This document shows, piece after piece, positions 21,855-34,462 of a DNA stretch of 64,000 nt. Position 1 is the first letter of the stretch. Each line of letters opens with the position of its first letter. Location: positions 219,628 to 283,627 of the forward strand of contig QRDG01000139.1 of the NCBI GenBank assembly GCA_012064385.1, read 5' to 3'. Both the position numbers and the translations under genes were made by a program. Below the pieces are notes generated by a model. That model worked only from the letters and a program-made list of their open reading frames with translations, did no database searches and was not told the origin of the DNA. This DNA is from Puccinellia tenuiflora (taxonomy: Eukaryota > Streptophyta > Magnoliopsida > Poales > Poaceae).

Positions 21855-23262
21855 ATGAGTTGCCTAAAGGATGTTCCCCTCCTTCGAGGTGACAACTACT
21901 CCGAGTGGAGGAAAAAAGGTGGATTTGGCACTTGCATGTGCTGAGGTGGACTGGGTGGTGGATACCCCACCACCAGTCATGCCAAAAGAGCCTGAAAGAG
22001 AGGCAAAAGACACTGACGATGACTGGGAAAAGAAGAAAAGGGACTATGGTCCATTGGAATTGGCTTATTCCATAAATAAGCAAAAGTGGAATGCAACCAA
22101 CAAGAAGAGCTTAGCCTTCTTAAAGAACACAATTGAGAACGCCATTGCGGGCTCAATTGCAGAGTGTGCCACTGTCGGGGAGTTCTTCGACAAAGTAAAG
22201 AGCCAGTTTACTAGTTCTTCAAAGATCTATGGCACCCAGTTGCTCAAGCAACTGGTAACAGAAAAGTACACAGGGGGGAGGGCATGGCATTAGAGAGCAC
22301 ATCCTCAGGTTGTGCAACATAGCTGCCAAGCTCAAGGCCATTGATCCTGATCTTGAGATCAAGTCTGTTCTCCTCACCCACATAGTCATGGCATCATTGC
22401 CAAAAGAGTTCGAGAACTTTGTTGTGAACTACAACATGTCCCCTGACAAGTGGGACATGGAAAAGACCATTGCTATGTGTGTCCAGGAGGAGGACAGGCT
22501 AAAAAAGCATGTGGTGGATCCATCAACTACGTGAAGGATAGTAAGAAGAGGAACTTTGGTAACACTGGTTCCCCTTCAAAGCCACATGGCAATGGCAAAG
22601 CTCCCTATCAGAGTCAGCAAAAGTCCTTCCCAGTGGACAAAGACACATGCCTCCACTGCAAGAAGACTGGGCACTACAAGAAGGATTGCCCTGCTTTCCT
22701 AAAGTCCATAATGGCAAAGAATGGTAAAAATATAGTTTCCTTCGTTAATGAATCCATGTATACACAGTTTTCGAAATCTACTTGGTGGATTGACTCAGGT
22801 GCAACTGTTCATGTTGCAAATTCTTTACAGGGGTTCCATTCGACGCGGATTATGCAAAGAAACGAAGGATGCATTGAAGTCGCAAATGGAGTGCAAGCAG
22901 ATGTTGAAGCTGTTGGCGATATCTCCTTGGAGTTGGCTGATGGTTTCGCTATTTTGCTTAGAGATGTCTTATTTGTTCCTTCTTTGCAAAGAAATTTAAT
23001 AAGTGTGTCACGTTTGGACAAAGAACAGTATGAGTGTTATTTTGGACATGGCAAGTGTGCCATTTGGTGTAATAATATTCGTGTGGGGGTTGCATTCCTC
23101 CACAATGAGCTTTATTTATTATCCTTGCGTGAAAAGATTTATTCTGTGAATAAAGTGAATGAAATTGTTTCTGCGTCGAATAAAGAACAAAAGAAAAGAA
23201 AGAGAACTCAAGACTCGTCGAGATTATGGCACTGTCGTTTGGGCCACATTTCGAGGGGAGAA
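21855..23262 (+). pseudogene. Copia gag and protease, frameshifted
   Basis: The frame opens at ATG 21855 (MSCLKDVPLL). The gag domain continues with LALACAEVDWVV and NYNMSPDKWDM. The zinc knuckle CLHCKKTGHYKKDC lies near 22648-22690, the protease DSGATVHV near 22791-22815 and the pre-integrase HCRLGHIS near 23228-23250. Frame changes occur at the A-run near 21911, the G-run near 22270, the A-run near 22503 and the G-run near 23257. Each shift is one base. Long stretches between them are clean. Confidence 0.88.
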
Positions 23263-26009
23263 TAGAAAGACTCGTTAAAAATGATATTCTTCCGCCGTTA
23301 GAGTTCTCAGATATAGAACAGTGCATCGATTGCATAAAAGGAAAATTTGTAAAACAAATTAAAAAGGGTGCAACTCGAAGCACAACGACACTAGAAATAA
23401 TCCACACTGATATTTGTGGACCTTTTTCGGTGAAAATTGTGGATGGTTATGATTCGTTCATAACATTCACAGATGATTACTCCCGATATGGATATATTTA
23501 TCCAATCAAAGAAAAGTCTAAAGCTTTGGATAAATTTAAAATATTCAAAGCTGAAGTTGAAAATCAACATGATAAAAGAATAAAGATAGTGAGATCCGAC
23601 CGTGGGGGGGAGTACTATGGTCGGCACACTCCATATGGTCAAGTCCCTGGACCTTTTGCGAGGTTTTTGCAGGAGACAGGAATAGTCGCTCAGTATACAA
23701 TGCCGGGCGATCCTCAGCAAAATGGAGTAGCTGAAAGGCGCAACCGTACTCTTATGGATATGGTGCGCAGTATGATGAGCTACTCCACACTGCCATTGGG
23801 TTTATGGATGGAGGCACTTAAAACCGCCGTTCATATTCTCAACAGAGTGCCAAGTAAGTCGGTGCCCAAAACACCGTACGAACTGTGGACAGGAAGGGTA
23901 CCTTCCCTTCAACACCTTAGGGTGTGGGGGTGCCCAGCTGAGGCAAAATTGTTTAATCCAAATATTGCAAAGTTAGACCCCAAGACAGTCAGTTGCCACT
24001 TCATTGGCTATCCCGAAAAGTCAAAAGGTTTTCGTTTCTACTGCTCAGACAGATACACAAAGTTTGTAGAAACGAGACATGCAGTCTTTTTAGAAGACGA
24101 ACTGATGAGGGGGAGCATGGTAGCTAGAAAAATTGATCTTGAGGAGAAGAGGGTGCACCCACCTAATCCGTTCATTCAGGAGCCATTTTTCTCGCTACCT
24201 GTTGTTCCCACACCAACAATCCCTGAGATTGTGGTGGAAGCACCTGTTGTAACTCCACACGTGACAACTATGGGTGAAGTTTCGGAACCTGTCCTTCAGG
24301 AGCCGACTGAGCCCGTTGTTGAGCATGAAAGGGAGCTGCAGCAGCCAAACATAGAGAATGAAAACCTTGGAAGGTTTAAGAGAATTAAAAAGCCAGCTAT
24401 CTCTAGTGATTATGTATATAATACAGAGATAGGTCATATGGAAGGTGATCCTACCTCATATGAAGAAGCCATGAGAAGTCCTCATTCATCGAAATGGCTT
24501 GAAGCTATGGAAGATGAGATGAGGTCGATGAGTTCCAACGATGTTTGGGACTTAGAAAAGATTCCTAAAGGAGCCAAAACAGTAGGCTGCAAATGGGTCT
24601 ACAAAACAAAGTATGACTCTAATGGGAATGTAGAAAAGTATAAAGCGCGTCTTGTGGCAAAAGGATTTACACAAAGAGAAGGAATAGATTATAATGAGAC
24701 ATTTTCTCCAGTCTCATGTAAGGATTCCTTCAGAATCATAATGGCACTAGTTGCACATTTTGATTTAGAGCTACATCAGATGGATGTAAAGACGGCATTT
24801 CTAAATGGAGATTTAGAAGAAATTGTTTACATGAAACAACCCAAGGGTTTTATCATGCAGGGGGAGGAAGATATGGGATGCCGTCTAAAGAAATCCATTT
24901 ATGGATTAAAGCAAGCCTCTAGACAGTGGTATTTGAAATTTAATGAGACTATTAAAAGATTTGGATTTAAAGAAAATGTTGAGGACAACTGCGTTTATGC
25001 AAAGTTTAAAAGTGGGAAATACATTTTCCTAATCCTATATGTGGATGATATCCTGCTTGCGAGCAGTGATGTTAGTCTACTAATAGAGACGAAAAAGTTC
25101 TTGTCCTCAAATTTTGACATGAAAGACTTTGGTGAAGCATCATATGTTTTGGGCATAGAAATTCACCGAGATAGAAAGAATGGAGTGTTAGGACTATCGC
25201 AGAAGGCATATTTAGAAAAGGTTCTAAAGAAATATAATATGCATGCGAGTAATGCCACACCTGCTCCTATAGTCAAGGGCGACAGTTTTGGGAAATTTCA
25301 ATGTCCCAAAAATCAATATGAGATCGATCAAATGAAGTCAGTACCATATGCTTCGGCTGTTGGAAGCTTACAGTATGCACAAGTGTGCACTCGCCCTGAC
25401 TTAGCATTTGTTACCGGGGTACTGGGTAGATATCAATCAAATCCAGGCTTAGAGCACTGGAAGATGGCAAAGAAAGCTTTGTGTTATGCGCAAGGCACAA
25501 AGGACCTCATGCTAACATACAAAAGATCTGATTCCCTAGAGATAAGAGGGTACTCAGACGCAGATTTTGCGGGGGATAAAGATGATAGAAAATCCACGTC
25601 TGGATATGTGTTCACCCTTGCAGGGGGAGCTATCTCATGGAGAAGCTCCAAACAGTCCATTGTTGCATCATCAACGATATATGCAGAATTTATAGCATGT
25701 TATGAGGCCACGGGGCAGGCGATATGGTTAAAGAAATTTATACCCGACTTGAAAGTGGTGGATTGTATTGACAAACCACTAAAGATGTACTGTGACAACC
25801 AGCCCGCAGTATTTTATGCTCACAACAACAAGTCGAGTAATGCAACAAAGCCAATAGAAATAAAGTATTATGTTGTGAAGGATAAAATCCAGGATCACAC
25901 AATAAGTCTCGAGCATATAAGGACAAAGGATATGCTTGCGGATCCGCTAACGAAAGGCTTACCACCCAATGTGTTCAAGGAACACTTAGCCGGCATGGGT
26001 TTAAGGTAG
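23259..26009 (+). CDS. Copia integrase, reverse transcriptase and RNase H
   Basis: An uninterrupted frame to TAG 26009. It shows integrase residues in HTDICGPF, RSDRGGEYY and PQQNGVAERRN. The RT follows with KWVYKTKYD, MDVKTAFLNGDL and YVDDILLAS. The RNase H shows SDADFAGDKDDRKSTSGY and DNQPAVF, and the frame ends TKGLPPNVFKEH. Separated from gag-protease by the last of four one-base shifts. An intact pol beside a broken gag is odd for a single-ORF copia element. Confidence 0.93.
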   Translation, partial: RIERLVKNDILPPLEFSDIEQCIDCIKGKFVKQIKKGATRSTTTLEIIHTDICGPFSVKIVDGYDSFITFTDDYSRYGYIYPIKEKSKALDKFKIFKAEVENQHDKRIKIVRSDRGGEYYGRHTPYGQVPGPFARFLQETGIVAQYTMPGDPQQNGVAERRNRTLMDMVRSMMSYSTLPLGLWMEALKTAVHILNRVPSKSVPKTPYELWTGRVPSLQHLRVWGCPAEAKLFNPNIAKLDPKTVSCHFIGYPEKSKGFRFYCSDRYTKFVETRHAVFLEDELMRGSMVARKIDLEEKRVHPPNPFIQEPFFSLPVVPTPTIPEIVVEAPVVTPHVTTMGEVSEPVLQEPTEPVVEHERELQQPNIENENLGRFKRIKKPAISSDYVYNTEIGHMEGDPTSYEEAMRSPHSSKWLEAMEDEMRSMSSNDVWDLEKIPKGAKTVGCKWVYKTKYDSNGNVEKYKARLVAKGFTQREGIDYNETFSPVSCKDSFRIIMALVAHFDLELHQMDVKTAFLNGDLEEIVYMKQPKGFIMQGEEDMGCRLKKSIYGLKQASRQWYLKFNETIKRFGFKENVEDNCVYAKFKSGKYIFLILYVDDILLASSDVSLLIETKKFLSSNFDMKDFGEASYVLGIEIHRDRKNGVLGLSQKAYLEKVLKKYNMHASNATPAPIVKGDSFGKFQCPKNQYEIDQMKSVPYASAVGSLQYAQVCTRPDLAFVTGVLGRYQSNPGLEHWKMAKKALCYAQGTKDLMLTYKRSDSLEIRGYSDADFAGDKDDRKSTSGYVFTLAGGAISWRSSKQSIVASSTIYAEFIACYEATGQAIWLKKFIPDLKVVDCIDKPLKMYCDNQPAVFYAHNNKSSNATKPIEIKYYVVKDKIQDHTISLEHIRTKDMLADPLTKGLPPNVFKEHLAGMGLR

Positions 26010-26196
26010 AGCCTATGATTCCTGGATCATAAGAGGCCCAAAAGTAAAAGTTTTTTGTTTCAAAACAGAGAGGTACATTGTAGCTGTCTGATTCTATCGG
26101 CAATTGAGCTGAGATGATGAAACATGCTCTATGTATTGATTTGTGATGAAATGAGTAAAGTAAAAAGAAAAGCAAAGGTGAGATCTAGGGGGAGAA

Positions 26197-26635
26197 TGTT
26201 AGGTCGATCTCCACGTTGTGACCCAACGGTCACACGACCCCTAGGTCAAACGCGCCCTGATCGGGGGCGCCCAACCCTCTTCTGGTTGGTGGGCCCCTGT
26301 GGCAGCGCTATATTAACAGGGTGGGGGCCGGGGGCACGAGTCACGAGGTTCACCGTTGCCCAGCACCCCACCGATAAGCCCATCCGATCTAGGGTTAGCG
26401 CTAGGCCACGGGAAGCTTCACCGCCGCCGCACTCACCACTCACCCTCTCATCACCACCACCACCATGGCCTCCGGCAGCTCGAGCTCGACACCGCTTCCT
26501 GGAGAAGGTAGCTACGCCGATCTCTCTCTCCCTCTCGGTTTCCCTCTCTCTATCTCTCTGGTTCAAGCAGTAGAAGGGTAAAACCCTAAGGTTGCTCACC
26601 GTGATCTATCTAGACTAGATGCTACAGAGTACACA
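26197..26635 (+). repeat. 3' LTR of the copia element at 20155
   Basis: A 439-bp repeat that follows the polypurine tract and ends GTACACA, one base shorter there than the 5' LTR, followed by the target duplication GTTGG. Confidence 0.95.
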
Positions 26636-26640
26636 GTTGG

Positions 26641-27545
26641 ATCCAGAGAGGTCACCGGATAAGTCGGCCAGGAAGCGGCCGTCTCCGGTGATCTGACCTC
26701 CCTGTCGCCTCTTTCTGACTTCCCTGCTCCCACCTCACGCGCAGACGCCGCCGGCCTCCCTGCTCCGCCTCGTGCGCGGCCGCCGCATCCCTCGCTCCCC
26801 CTGTTCATGCCGTCACCTCCTCTAGATACTCCACATCGCGCACAGCTGCCGTCCAGCTTCCTCTACTCTACATCACGCACCGGCCGCCGGAAAACCTATA
26901 CAACACGCCTACCCCGGCCCTCCACCGCGAGCTTCCTCCGAGCGCCGCCACAGCCTCACCGGTTGTACACCGTGAGCTTCCTCCAAGCCCCTGGATGGCG
27001 TCTACCGTGAGCTTCCTCCGAGAGGGTGTGTGCTCCTCCACATGGCGCCCCCGGATCGACCCTGACAACGGATATCTGCCATGGAACGTTTTCTCGAGCT
27101 CCTCCACATCGTCGGCATCATGCTGATGTGAGGGAAGAAATCACCTCGTAGGAAGTACAAACAGAATCTCGCAGGGCTCAGTGCGCGCGGGGGCTGAAGA
27201 TCTCGTATTCTTGTCGACTATGCTTCTGTCTGCCACGGTGCTCTCGTCGAATCGCTCGTTCGCGTGTCTGATAGAGGTCGGAACACTCGATTTGGTTGCG
27301 CAATCAATCGCTCCCGTATTTAAAGGCAAGAAGAGGCCGACTCGGGTCTCATCAGGAGTTCAGGACACTCGAGTTTGGATTGGTCTCTTGTACCACAGGG
27401 TTATGAACTCCAAGGGCCGAACGGACGAACGGAACTACGGAATCCCACTCCAGACGCACCAGGGACGAACCGAACGGAGGAAACTCGCGACATATGAACG
27501 AACGAAGCCGACGGACGAAAAATAGGGGGAAGAAACCTTAGTCCC

Positions 27546-27591
<46 letters not shown>

Positions 27592-27708
27592 GGTATATAG
27601 ATTAATAAGTTAGTCCAAATAAATCATAAATTTAATATAAAAACAAGTGTTAAAAGCATAAAAATAGTATTAAACAATCAAAAATTATAGATACGTTTTG
27701 GACGTATC
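26641..27708 (-). repeat. LTR-like fragment, minus strand, start at 27708
   Basis: Read leftwards it starts TGATACGTCCAAAACGTATC, the same head as the fragment at 47729. A (TAA)n tract follows, then a TTTAAATA box near 27317-27324 and GC-rich sequence to the copia insertion. This layout fits the 5' part of an LTR. The frames at 26596-27110 show only low-complexity Arg/Pro/Ser sequence. It may be the displaced upstream end of the Athila-type LTR at 17248; unproven. Confidence 0.5.
27547..27591. repeat. (TTA)n microsatellite, about 15 units
   Basis: Uninterrupted TTA repeats within the LTR-like fragment, between CTTAGTCCC and GGTATATAG. Confidence 0.95.
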
Positions 27709-30296
27709 AATTTTCAACACTTATCTTTTTCATATAGGCCACATATGAAAAACGTTTTCCATGCAAATTTGACCGTACATACTAGACATGTAGATATACT
27801 TTTATGCTTTCTACCCGCAAACAAATACTAGTATGCTTTTTTTCCCCCAGAATTTTGAAGACCGAAAAGTGAAAAATTACGGCTCTCTTAAAAACAAGAT
27901 CACTGGAGCTACAGATGATTTTCGCTATATTAGAACTTCATCCCTTTTCATCTTTATGACATAAAGACTGCTATATTTTGTTTCGGGAGAATCACACGTT
28001 CATATATTGTGCACTAGGGCATCCTCCATGCAATTATTTCATTCCTATATCATGACCAGGGACAGAGCTCCTAGTAGGGCAAGATAGGGCGGCAGCCTTA
28101 TCTTGGTTTCGGAGGAAAATATTTATATGCACGTGTTTTTTCTGAAAACAATTGGGAAGGCGCATGCTAAAAACGGACTCATAATGAAAAAGCTATGTTT
28201 GTTTTAGTCAACACTACATAAAACCGATATCGAATCTAGGACTAGGTCTAATCTAGTTGGAAATCTAAAATCTCTTTGTAATAGCTAATTCTCAATCTAA
28301 CGAAACTTGACTCTAAACAATGTCTTAGGTAGGGTTATCTAAGTAGAATTAGAGAGTATGTTGGCCAACTTATGAGATGATCGAAACCAAATTTTGGTAT
28401 GTGATGGATTATGTTTTATGATACTTTAGATTTGTATATTTTATTGATCTAAAGTTTAATTGTAGTTTAGTTAATTTCTTTGGTTAACAATGTGAGGACA
28501 TGTTTGCTCATTTGGAAAAATGGTTGAACAATCTTTTGAACGATGTCAATTTGCGCAGAAAATGACATAACAGTCCTAAGTTTTAATAAAATGCTAAACA
28601 AAATGGGGCAAATCAACAAAAGGAGAAGACACCCGGTCATTGTTGATTTTTCTACGATGTGGACACCTTCAATGATGCTATGGACTATATTATCATCGAT
28701 TTTGAGTACAGCTTAAATGAGCAATCTTCAGAGTTGTTTCAGAATTTCTCTTGTCTTGATTATTTCTTAGCATTTTTTCTTCTAAAATTTGTCTTGCATT
28801 TAACAAAACCTGTTATTCAAATATTTCTTTCACAAATGCAATTTTTTTGCTTTACTGCAACCGATTACTCTATTATTAGTGAATCAAAGCAAAGTGCTAT
28901 CGTGAGAATAATTTGATTTTTTCGTTTTTATTGTACATGTTCTCATACTCCTTTGTCTTGCCCGCTTTGTCTTGTGTGACCGAGAGAGGAACGCGATCCT
29001 GACACTTTTGCACGGTTTTGAGAGCTTTACAATGACACGCGGTGGATGAACGACAAATGGATACAAAGCCTTACAGATGTAGCTGCAGGTGCATATGTCA
29101 GTTAGCAAGACAACTCACATTTGTAAATGGATCAAAGCCTTAGATGTATTGTTGACTCAGTTGCATTCCAATGTGCAGATGTGCTGACCCATTAGATTCA
29201 GTTGCTCGCACTAGTGACGGTTGCAGGTGTTGTTTCTGCCCATCAGAGTGGGTACGTCCAAGTCCAATAGCCATTATCAAGCGTGTTTTTACTTTAGATA
29301 CAACAATTTCCAAATGTAAGAAATGAATTCAACTTATTGACCACGAATCCGTTATCCAAAAATTCAAAAGAAGAATTATGTTTAACTTAATAACATATAC
29401 TTAATTTTCTATTTTAAATCATCTGGTGTGCATATTATTCTCGTTGATTAATTTGGACAATAGAAACTCGGATACTCAGGTCAAAAGATATGTCAAATAT
29501 TTTTTACTCCCCCCTCCCTCACCCACCCACACAAATGATCATAATGAACTGCCCTTCGCTGACAATCTGAAGTATTATACAACCTAAACTTCTGAAACAC
29601 AGAATATATGTCTTTATTTTCTCCAATTAATATGACAAAAATCAAACATATATTTTAGGGAATCGTCTGATATTTAGTTTTGACACAGGGACTTTTTTTT
29701 TGCCAAAGAACGCCAATATGAAGTTTGACACAAAGGCTGCTATATATATTACTGCCAAATAACGCCAATATTAATTCTTAGGTATTACTCCCTTCGTACC
29801 ATAAGTAGATGTCATTTGGATATTGACATAATCTTCGATATGTAACATTTACCATTTATTTCTACTGGATATATGTATAAACACAACAAGCATTATAATA
29901 TTCTAGCAATACTTTTCAAAAGAAATCTATACAAATGATTCTCAAATTTCCAATCTTAATAATTAGAAACATATACATACTCTGTTTTAAAGTTTTGAAC
30001 GAATTCATGCAACCTGTATTTGTGATATGAAGGGTGTGTAATCTAAACCTGGCAAATACACAGAGATATTTCTCTCTTTCTTTCCCCAATTAATATGAAA
30101 AATGCTAGCCTTCGTATCATGTTTTCATCTGCTCCAGGGACGACAAAAGTTAACGAAACATTAGGGCCAACTAATGTGTAGTATCGCTCATATATATGTA
30201 GGTGAAAACCACTTGATTAGTAATGTGTGGAGAGGAACGCAATATTCTCATCGTGTGGCTTGATCCCTGGTCTACTTGGTGGTTTCTGTGAAATAG
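27709..30296. other. AT-rich intergenic DNA, original 3' flank of the carboxypeptidase-like gene
   Basis: No gene is recognised. The sequence next to 30296 is what lay directly downstream of the carboxypeptidase-like stop codon before the copia insertion, so its right end probably contains that gene's former 3' UTR, read leftwards. A phrase resembling Stowaway-type MITE ends (TACTCCCTTCGTACCATAAG, near 29787-29806) is seen, but I could not find a matching second end. Confidence 0.4.
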
Positions 30297-30301
30297 CTAG
30301 A

Positions 30302-30719
30302 TGATGCCTGCAAGGATCAATCGAGCAGAACAGATTTGGTGGATGAAAACAAGAACACGAGAGAGACACGAGGATTTTGTGCTGCGCACAGATACTGCAG
30401 CTTTTCTGATTTCTCTTTCTCTCCTTATTCTCAGGTTACAACTGACTCCTGAAACTTAGGATCAGAGACTAAGCAAACTGGGTAGTGCCATCCCACTACC
30501 GCTCAACCCCATCACCCCTAAACTCTCGCTGCATTTTCTGGTTCGTGTCCATCCCCACGAGCATCCAATGCTGCGACTAGACTAAGTCTAAGCAACGGTA
30601 GGAAACTAACTGAAAACTAGCTACGGTCAGTTAGCCATGTACAGGCACACGCTAACTGAACATTATTTTCAAGCTAGAAAAACAACTAGACTATGTAAGC
30701 TGCTCTGAATTATCCAACA
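30302..30719 (-). repeat. 3' LTR of the young copia element
   Basis: A 418-bp repeat; on the plus strand it runs TGATGCCTGCAAGG to TATCCAACA. Nearly identical to 40909-41326. Confidence 0.95.
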
Positions 30720-30747
30720 ATCTCCCCCTAAGGCAGATGCAGCTTAC

Positions 30748-31867
30748 TTACTTGATCTCGACCAGCTTGATCTTCTCACGGAGCATCTGAAACCTGACAC
30801 GCCCAAGGGGCTTGGTGAGGATGTCAGCGAGCTGATCTTCAATGCAGCCTCTGATGAAATGGTACCGCACCTCAATGTGTTTGCTTCTGTCATGGAACAC
30901 TGGATTCTTGCATAGCTGAATTGCAGACTGATTGTCCACAAGCAAGTTGGCGACGAGTGGAGTTGTTCCCAGCAAGTCACCAAGAAGACGCCCAAGCCAG
31001 ACTCCTTGACAAGCTGTGGTGGCTGCTGCCATGTACTCTGACTGGCATGAAGACAGAGACACAACCTTCTGCTTCTGGCTCTGCCATGACACAGGGCAAT
31101 CTCCAAAGAAGAACAAAGTCCCTGAGGTACTCTTCCTGTCATCTGGGTCTCCAGCCATGTCGGCGTCGCTGTAGCCCACCAGCTGTGCTCTGTCAGTGGT
31201 GGAGGTATAGCTGCAGCCAATGTTTAGCGTCGCTGCAATATAGCGCAGCAAATGCTTGACTGCGCTCATGTGCTCAGTGGTGGGCTTCTCCATGTATCTG
31301 CTCACCATGCCTACGCTGAAACTGATGTCCGGCCGCGTATGAACAAGGTAGCGGAGGCTGCCCACAATACTCCGGTAGAGGGTGACGTCGACCGGTGGGT
31401 TGGAGCTGTCCTTTGACAGCTTCAGACGAGGCTCCATGGGCACCAATGTGCGGTTGCAATCTGCCATTCCAGCCTTCTCCAAGAGCTTGGTGGCGAAGGC
31501 AGTTTGCTTCAGGGTGATCAAACCAGGTGCTTGGCTTACCTCGATGCCAAGGTACAGAGTAAGTAACCCAAGGTCACTCATCTTGAATCTCTGGCACATC
31601 TCCAACTTGAACTTCTCAATTTCTGAGGTGCTTCCTCCGGTCACCACGAGGTCGTCGACGTAGACTCCCAGGAGAAGCCGTGTGTCCCCTTCGCCGCGAG
31701 TGTACACGGCATGCTCGGACTCGCTTCGCTCGAAGCCAAGGGACACCAGCACAGCATCTAGCTTGGTGTTCCATGCTCGAGGGGCCTGACGGAGTCCATA
31801 CAGCGCCTTGTGCAGGCGCATCACCTTGCTGGAGTTGCTGCTGTCGATGAAGCCTGGTGGCTGGCTG
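30748..31867 (-). CDS. Copia RT (C-terminal part) and RNase H
   Basis: The open frame continues the polyprotein from 37686 after the nested element is discounted. It shows LHKALYGLRQAPRAWN, the catalytic YVDDLVVTGG, SDADMAGDPDDRKSTSG of RNase H, and ends LVEIK before the stop at 30750-30748. No internal stops. The split point falls between EEVYV and SQPPGF, a conserved RT segment. Confidence 0.93.
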
Positions 31868-31872
31868 ACGTA

Positions 31873-32402
31873 TGTTAGACTTAATTCCTCATTAGTGAGG
31901 ACATAAACTCAAATGATCACCCATTAGTGCACCTAATTAACATTAACAGAGGGATCAGGGAGTGCTTACAAGAAATTAATGTAGACGTGATTGCCTGCTT
32001 GATGCAGGCAGTACTTGGGGTTGTTGGAGTGGTGGATGACGAGCTGCTGGTCGAGGCAGTCGTCGTCGGAGCGTCGGAGACGAGGAGGAAACCCATGGAC
32101 GCCGGCACAGCCCTCCTGGTGGCCGGCGGTGGAGATCGGTCTTCGCCTCCCTTGCACTTCTTTAGGATCGGTTGTTTTTGGGTGGAGACCTTACCGTGTC
32201 AATCGTTAGATCGTACACTAGGGCGTCCTATTCCTTATATAAGTTTTAAGTGCTGGGTAGACGGGACCGAGTCCAATAGTTGGTTAGCACCCCCGACCAG
32301 GGTGCGTTTCTTTTACGTACGTGAGGTTCCGAACGTTGGTTCGTGGGCCTCTGCTTTAAACATTCTTTTGTCTCTGTCTAAACCTGACAGATCAACCCAA
32401 CA
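31873..32402 (-). repeat. 3' LTR of the nested non-autonomous element
   Basis: A 530-bp repeat; plus-strand ends TGTTAGACTTAATTCC and GATCAACCCAACA. A TATATAA box near 32234 serves the minus strand. The other copy begins TGGTAG. Confidence 0.93.
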
Positions 32403-32504
32403 TTCTCCCCCTTGATCGTTAGGTTTAACTTCATTCGCCCATTCTCCATAGGAATAATATACCAAAATGAGGTGCTGCAATAACCAATGAAATGCTATTG
32501 AGCC

Positions 32505-32830
32505 TCAACACTTATAGTACACCAGCCTATCTTGAAATGGAAAACATAATACTTTATGGGAGTTGGATTTTGTACGGTCCTTATTTCCAGAATCAAAAGA
32601 CTTCCCAACAACCCATGCCGGCAACATAATCTTAAAATTGGGTGGTAAGCCTTTAGTAACGGATCCGTAAAACATATAAAACTTATTTATATGCTCAACA
32701 TCAATAGCTTGATTCTGGATTCTATCTTTCACAACACGAAACATATTGTCAATGGTTTTGGCAACACCATTTGACTTGTTGTTACTCGCATAGAAAACTG
32801 CATTTTCATATTGAAGTAGGTGGTTTAGAA
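32505..32830 (-). pseudogene. Degenerate copia RNase H C-terminal remnant
   Basis: The minus strand encodes recognisable pieces of a copia RNase H tail: NAVFYASNNKSNGVAK, then VVKDRIQNQAIDVEHIN and SVTKGLPPNF. They correspond to the end of pol in the element at 20155. Several conserved residues are lost (the ADPLTKGL motif reads YGSVTKGL). It lies next to the polypurine tract, as a pol 3' end would, and shows that the nested element derives from an autonomous copia ancestor by loss of coding sequence. Confidence 0.8.
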
Positions 32831-34025
32831 ATGCTGTCTACCATAATTTCGGGAATAAAACTTCTTGACATACAACCTGCCCTTTAGCCTCTTAACATGC
32901 CACATGGTAAAATGCATCATTACCAGACTTTCTGAAGCTTTTCCACGATATAGCTTCATATGCGAGGGTGTGGATGTAACTTAACGTGGAAACTTTTAAT
33001 CCACACATCTCGCAGAAATAATGTCTGAACAACCCACGATATCGAGGTTACCAGACTTCTTATCAGTGAGCATGTAAACTTTATTGCCTTGCATATCTGC
33101 AAGACTTTTGGCGGCCTTTCCAGTGGTCCTCTTCTAGACTTTCTTGTATACTTGCCAATTATCCCGATCAAAATTAGGGCGTGTTCATACTTGAATACTT
33201 AAATTGCTTCTGACAGCCGAAACATAAGGAACCAACATTATCTGATCAGCTCATAATGGTTCCCTGGACACTAAAATGTCCACCTTTATTGCCCTTAACT
33301 TTATTAGCAGGTACGACAGAGTACTAGTGCATAATATTTTTCTTTCGTACTCTACCGACGTATGTCGTCATAATAAAACGTATACTCCTTTTGGACCTAT
33401 ATCTTGGCGAGACTCAATACAAGCAAAGTATGAGGCATCACCAAGATCATTCATTTCATAACTATAAGATAGAAATTTCTTGACTAACCAAAAATATTCC
33501 ATCTTCACAAGGTAGTAAACTTACTCCCCCTCATCTTATGGTATGAGTATCATAACGCTCGTCTTATTTCAGAATTGAAATTCTTTAGGCAACATACCTT
33601 TTGTTAACTTCAAATGTATGACAAAACTTTATGGTTAAGTTGAGTCATACATACATTCTTAACTTAGTCAACATGTTATAATAATAACACAAGCGTCATA
33701 ACAACTCACTGAGGAAACTCTATTGAGTCATATACATCATTAGAGCTCATTATCACACAAGCCTCTAAGATGACCTTTCACACACATTAGTAATCACAAG
33801 GAAATTGTTGATTATCAACACTAAGTGTTGCTTCAGGTATTTCTTCTCAACTTACCTGATGCATATGAACAAATATCTAATGGAGTTATCCTTAAGATTC
33901 ATGTTCATATGCTTCAGGTTCCCTGATGATCTCTTTATTTAGAAGATGGAATATATCCAGAATCTCGACAATAATCATTTCAGTTCAAAACCAGAAGATG
34001 GAAAAGAACTTCATGAGTTGCGACA

Positions 34026-34462
34026 CATGATCATAAAACAACGTTGGTTAGAATTATAACCATGAGCCACATGATACTGACAAAACTTGCCACTTGAGTG
34101 AAGTGTGACAAATGATTATAAACGACATTGGTCAGAAATATAACCACGAGCCACATGAACATTAGATTTAGCAAGCTTGTCACTTTAACTTTCATGTGTG
34201 CTTCATAATACTTGTAAGGAAGTAAGTACACATTCACATTCTAAAAGGAGTCAGAACATTCATGTGATTTTTCATTCACTGTAATCATTCATTCTCCAAA
34301 GTAAGACTTCTCGTTGGTTCCATCCTACTCGGAGAATTAAAACATTCATCATTTCTCATATTCAATGAGACATTCCATTCTCCAAAATAAGACTTCCCGT
34401 TGGTTCCATCCTACTAGGAGAATTAAAACATTCACTAATTCCCATGCTTAATGAGACATTCC
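34026..34462. repeat. Diverged tandem repeats of about 86 bp inside the nested element
   Basis: Two adjacent units (34291-34376, 34377-34462) share ATTCTCCAAA, GTTGGTTCCATCCTACT and GGAGAATTAAAACATTCA. A different pair, offset by about 86 bases (34026 and 34112), shares TATAACC and GAGCCACATGA. A related stretch recurs near 34940. The internal region appears built partly from tandemly amplified sequence. Confidence 0.75.

Larger units (their letters stand above)
20155..26635 (+). mobile_element. Complete Ty1/copia retrotransposon (TSD GTTGG)
   Basis: The 6481-bp element has LTRs at 20155-20595 and 26197-26635, a primer-binding site at 20597, a polypurine tract (AGATCTAGGGGGAGAA, 26181-26196) and perfect GTTGG duplications at 20150-20154 and 26636-26640. 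Integrase before RT defines Ty1/copia. The LTRs differ by about two substitutions and two small indels, so insertion is recent. Gag and protease are nonetheless broken by four one-base shifts, all in homopolymer runs. Confidence 0.95.

Noticed and set aside
29787..30000. Stowaway-type MITE suggested by TACTCCCTTCGTACCATAAG
   Set aside because: Only one end resembles the family; no complementary terminus or TA duplication was seen.
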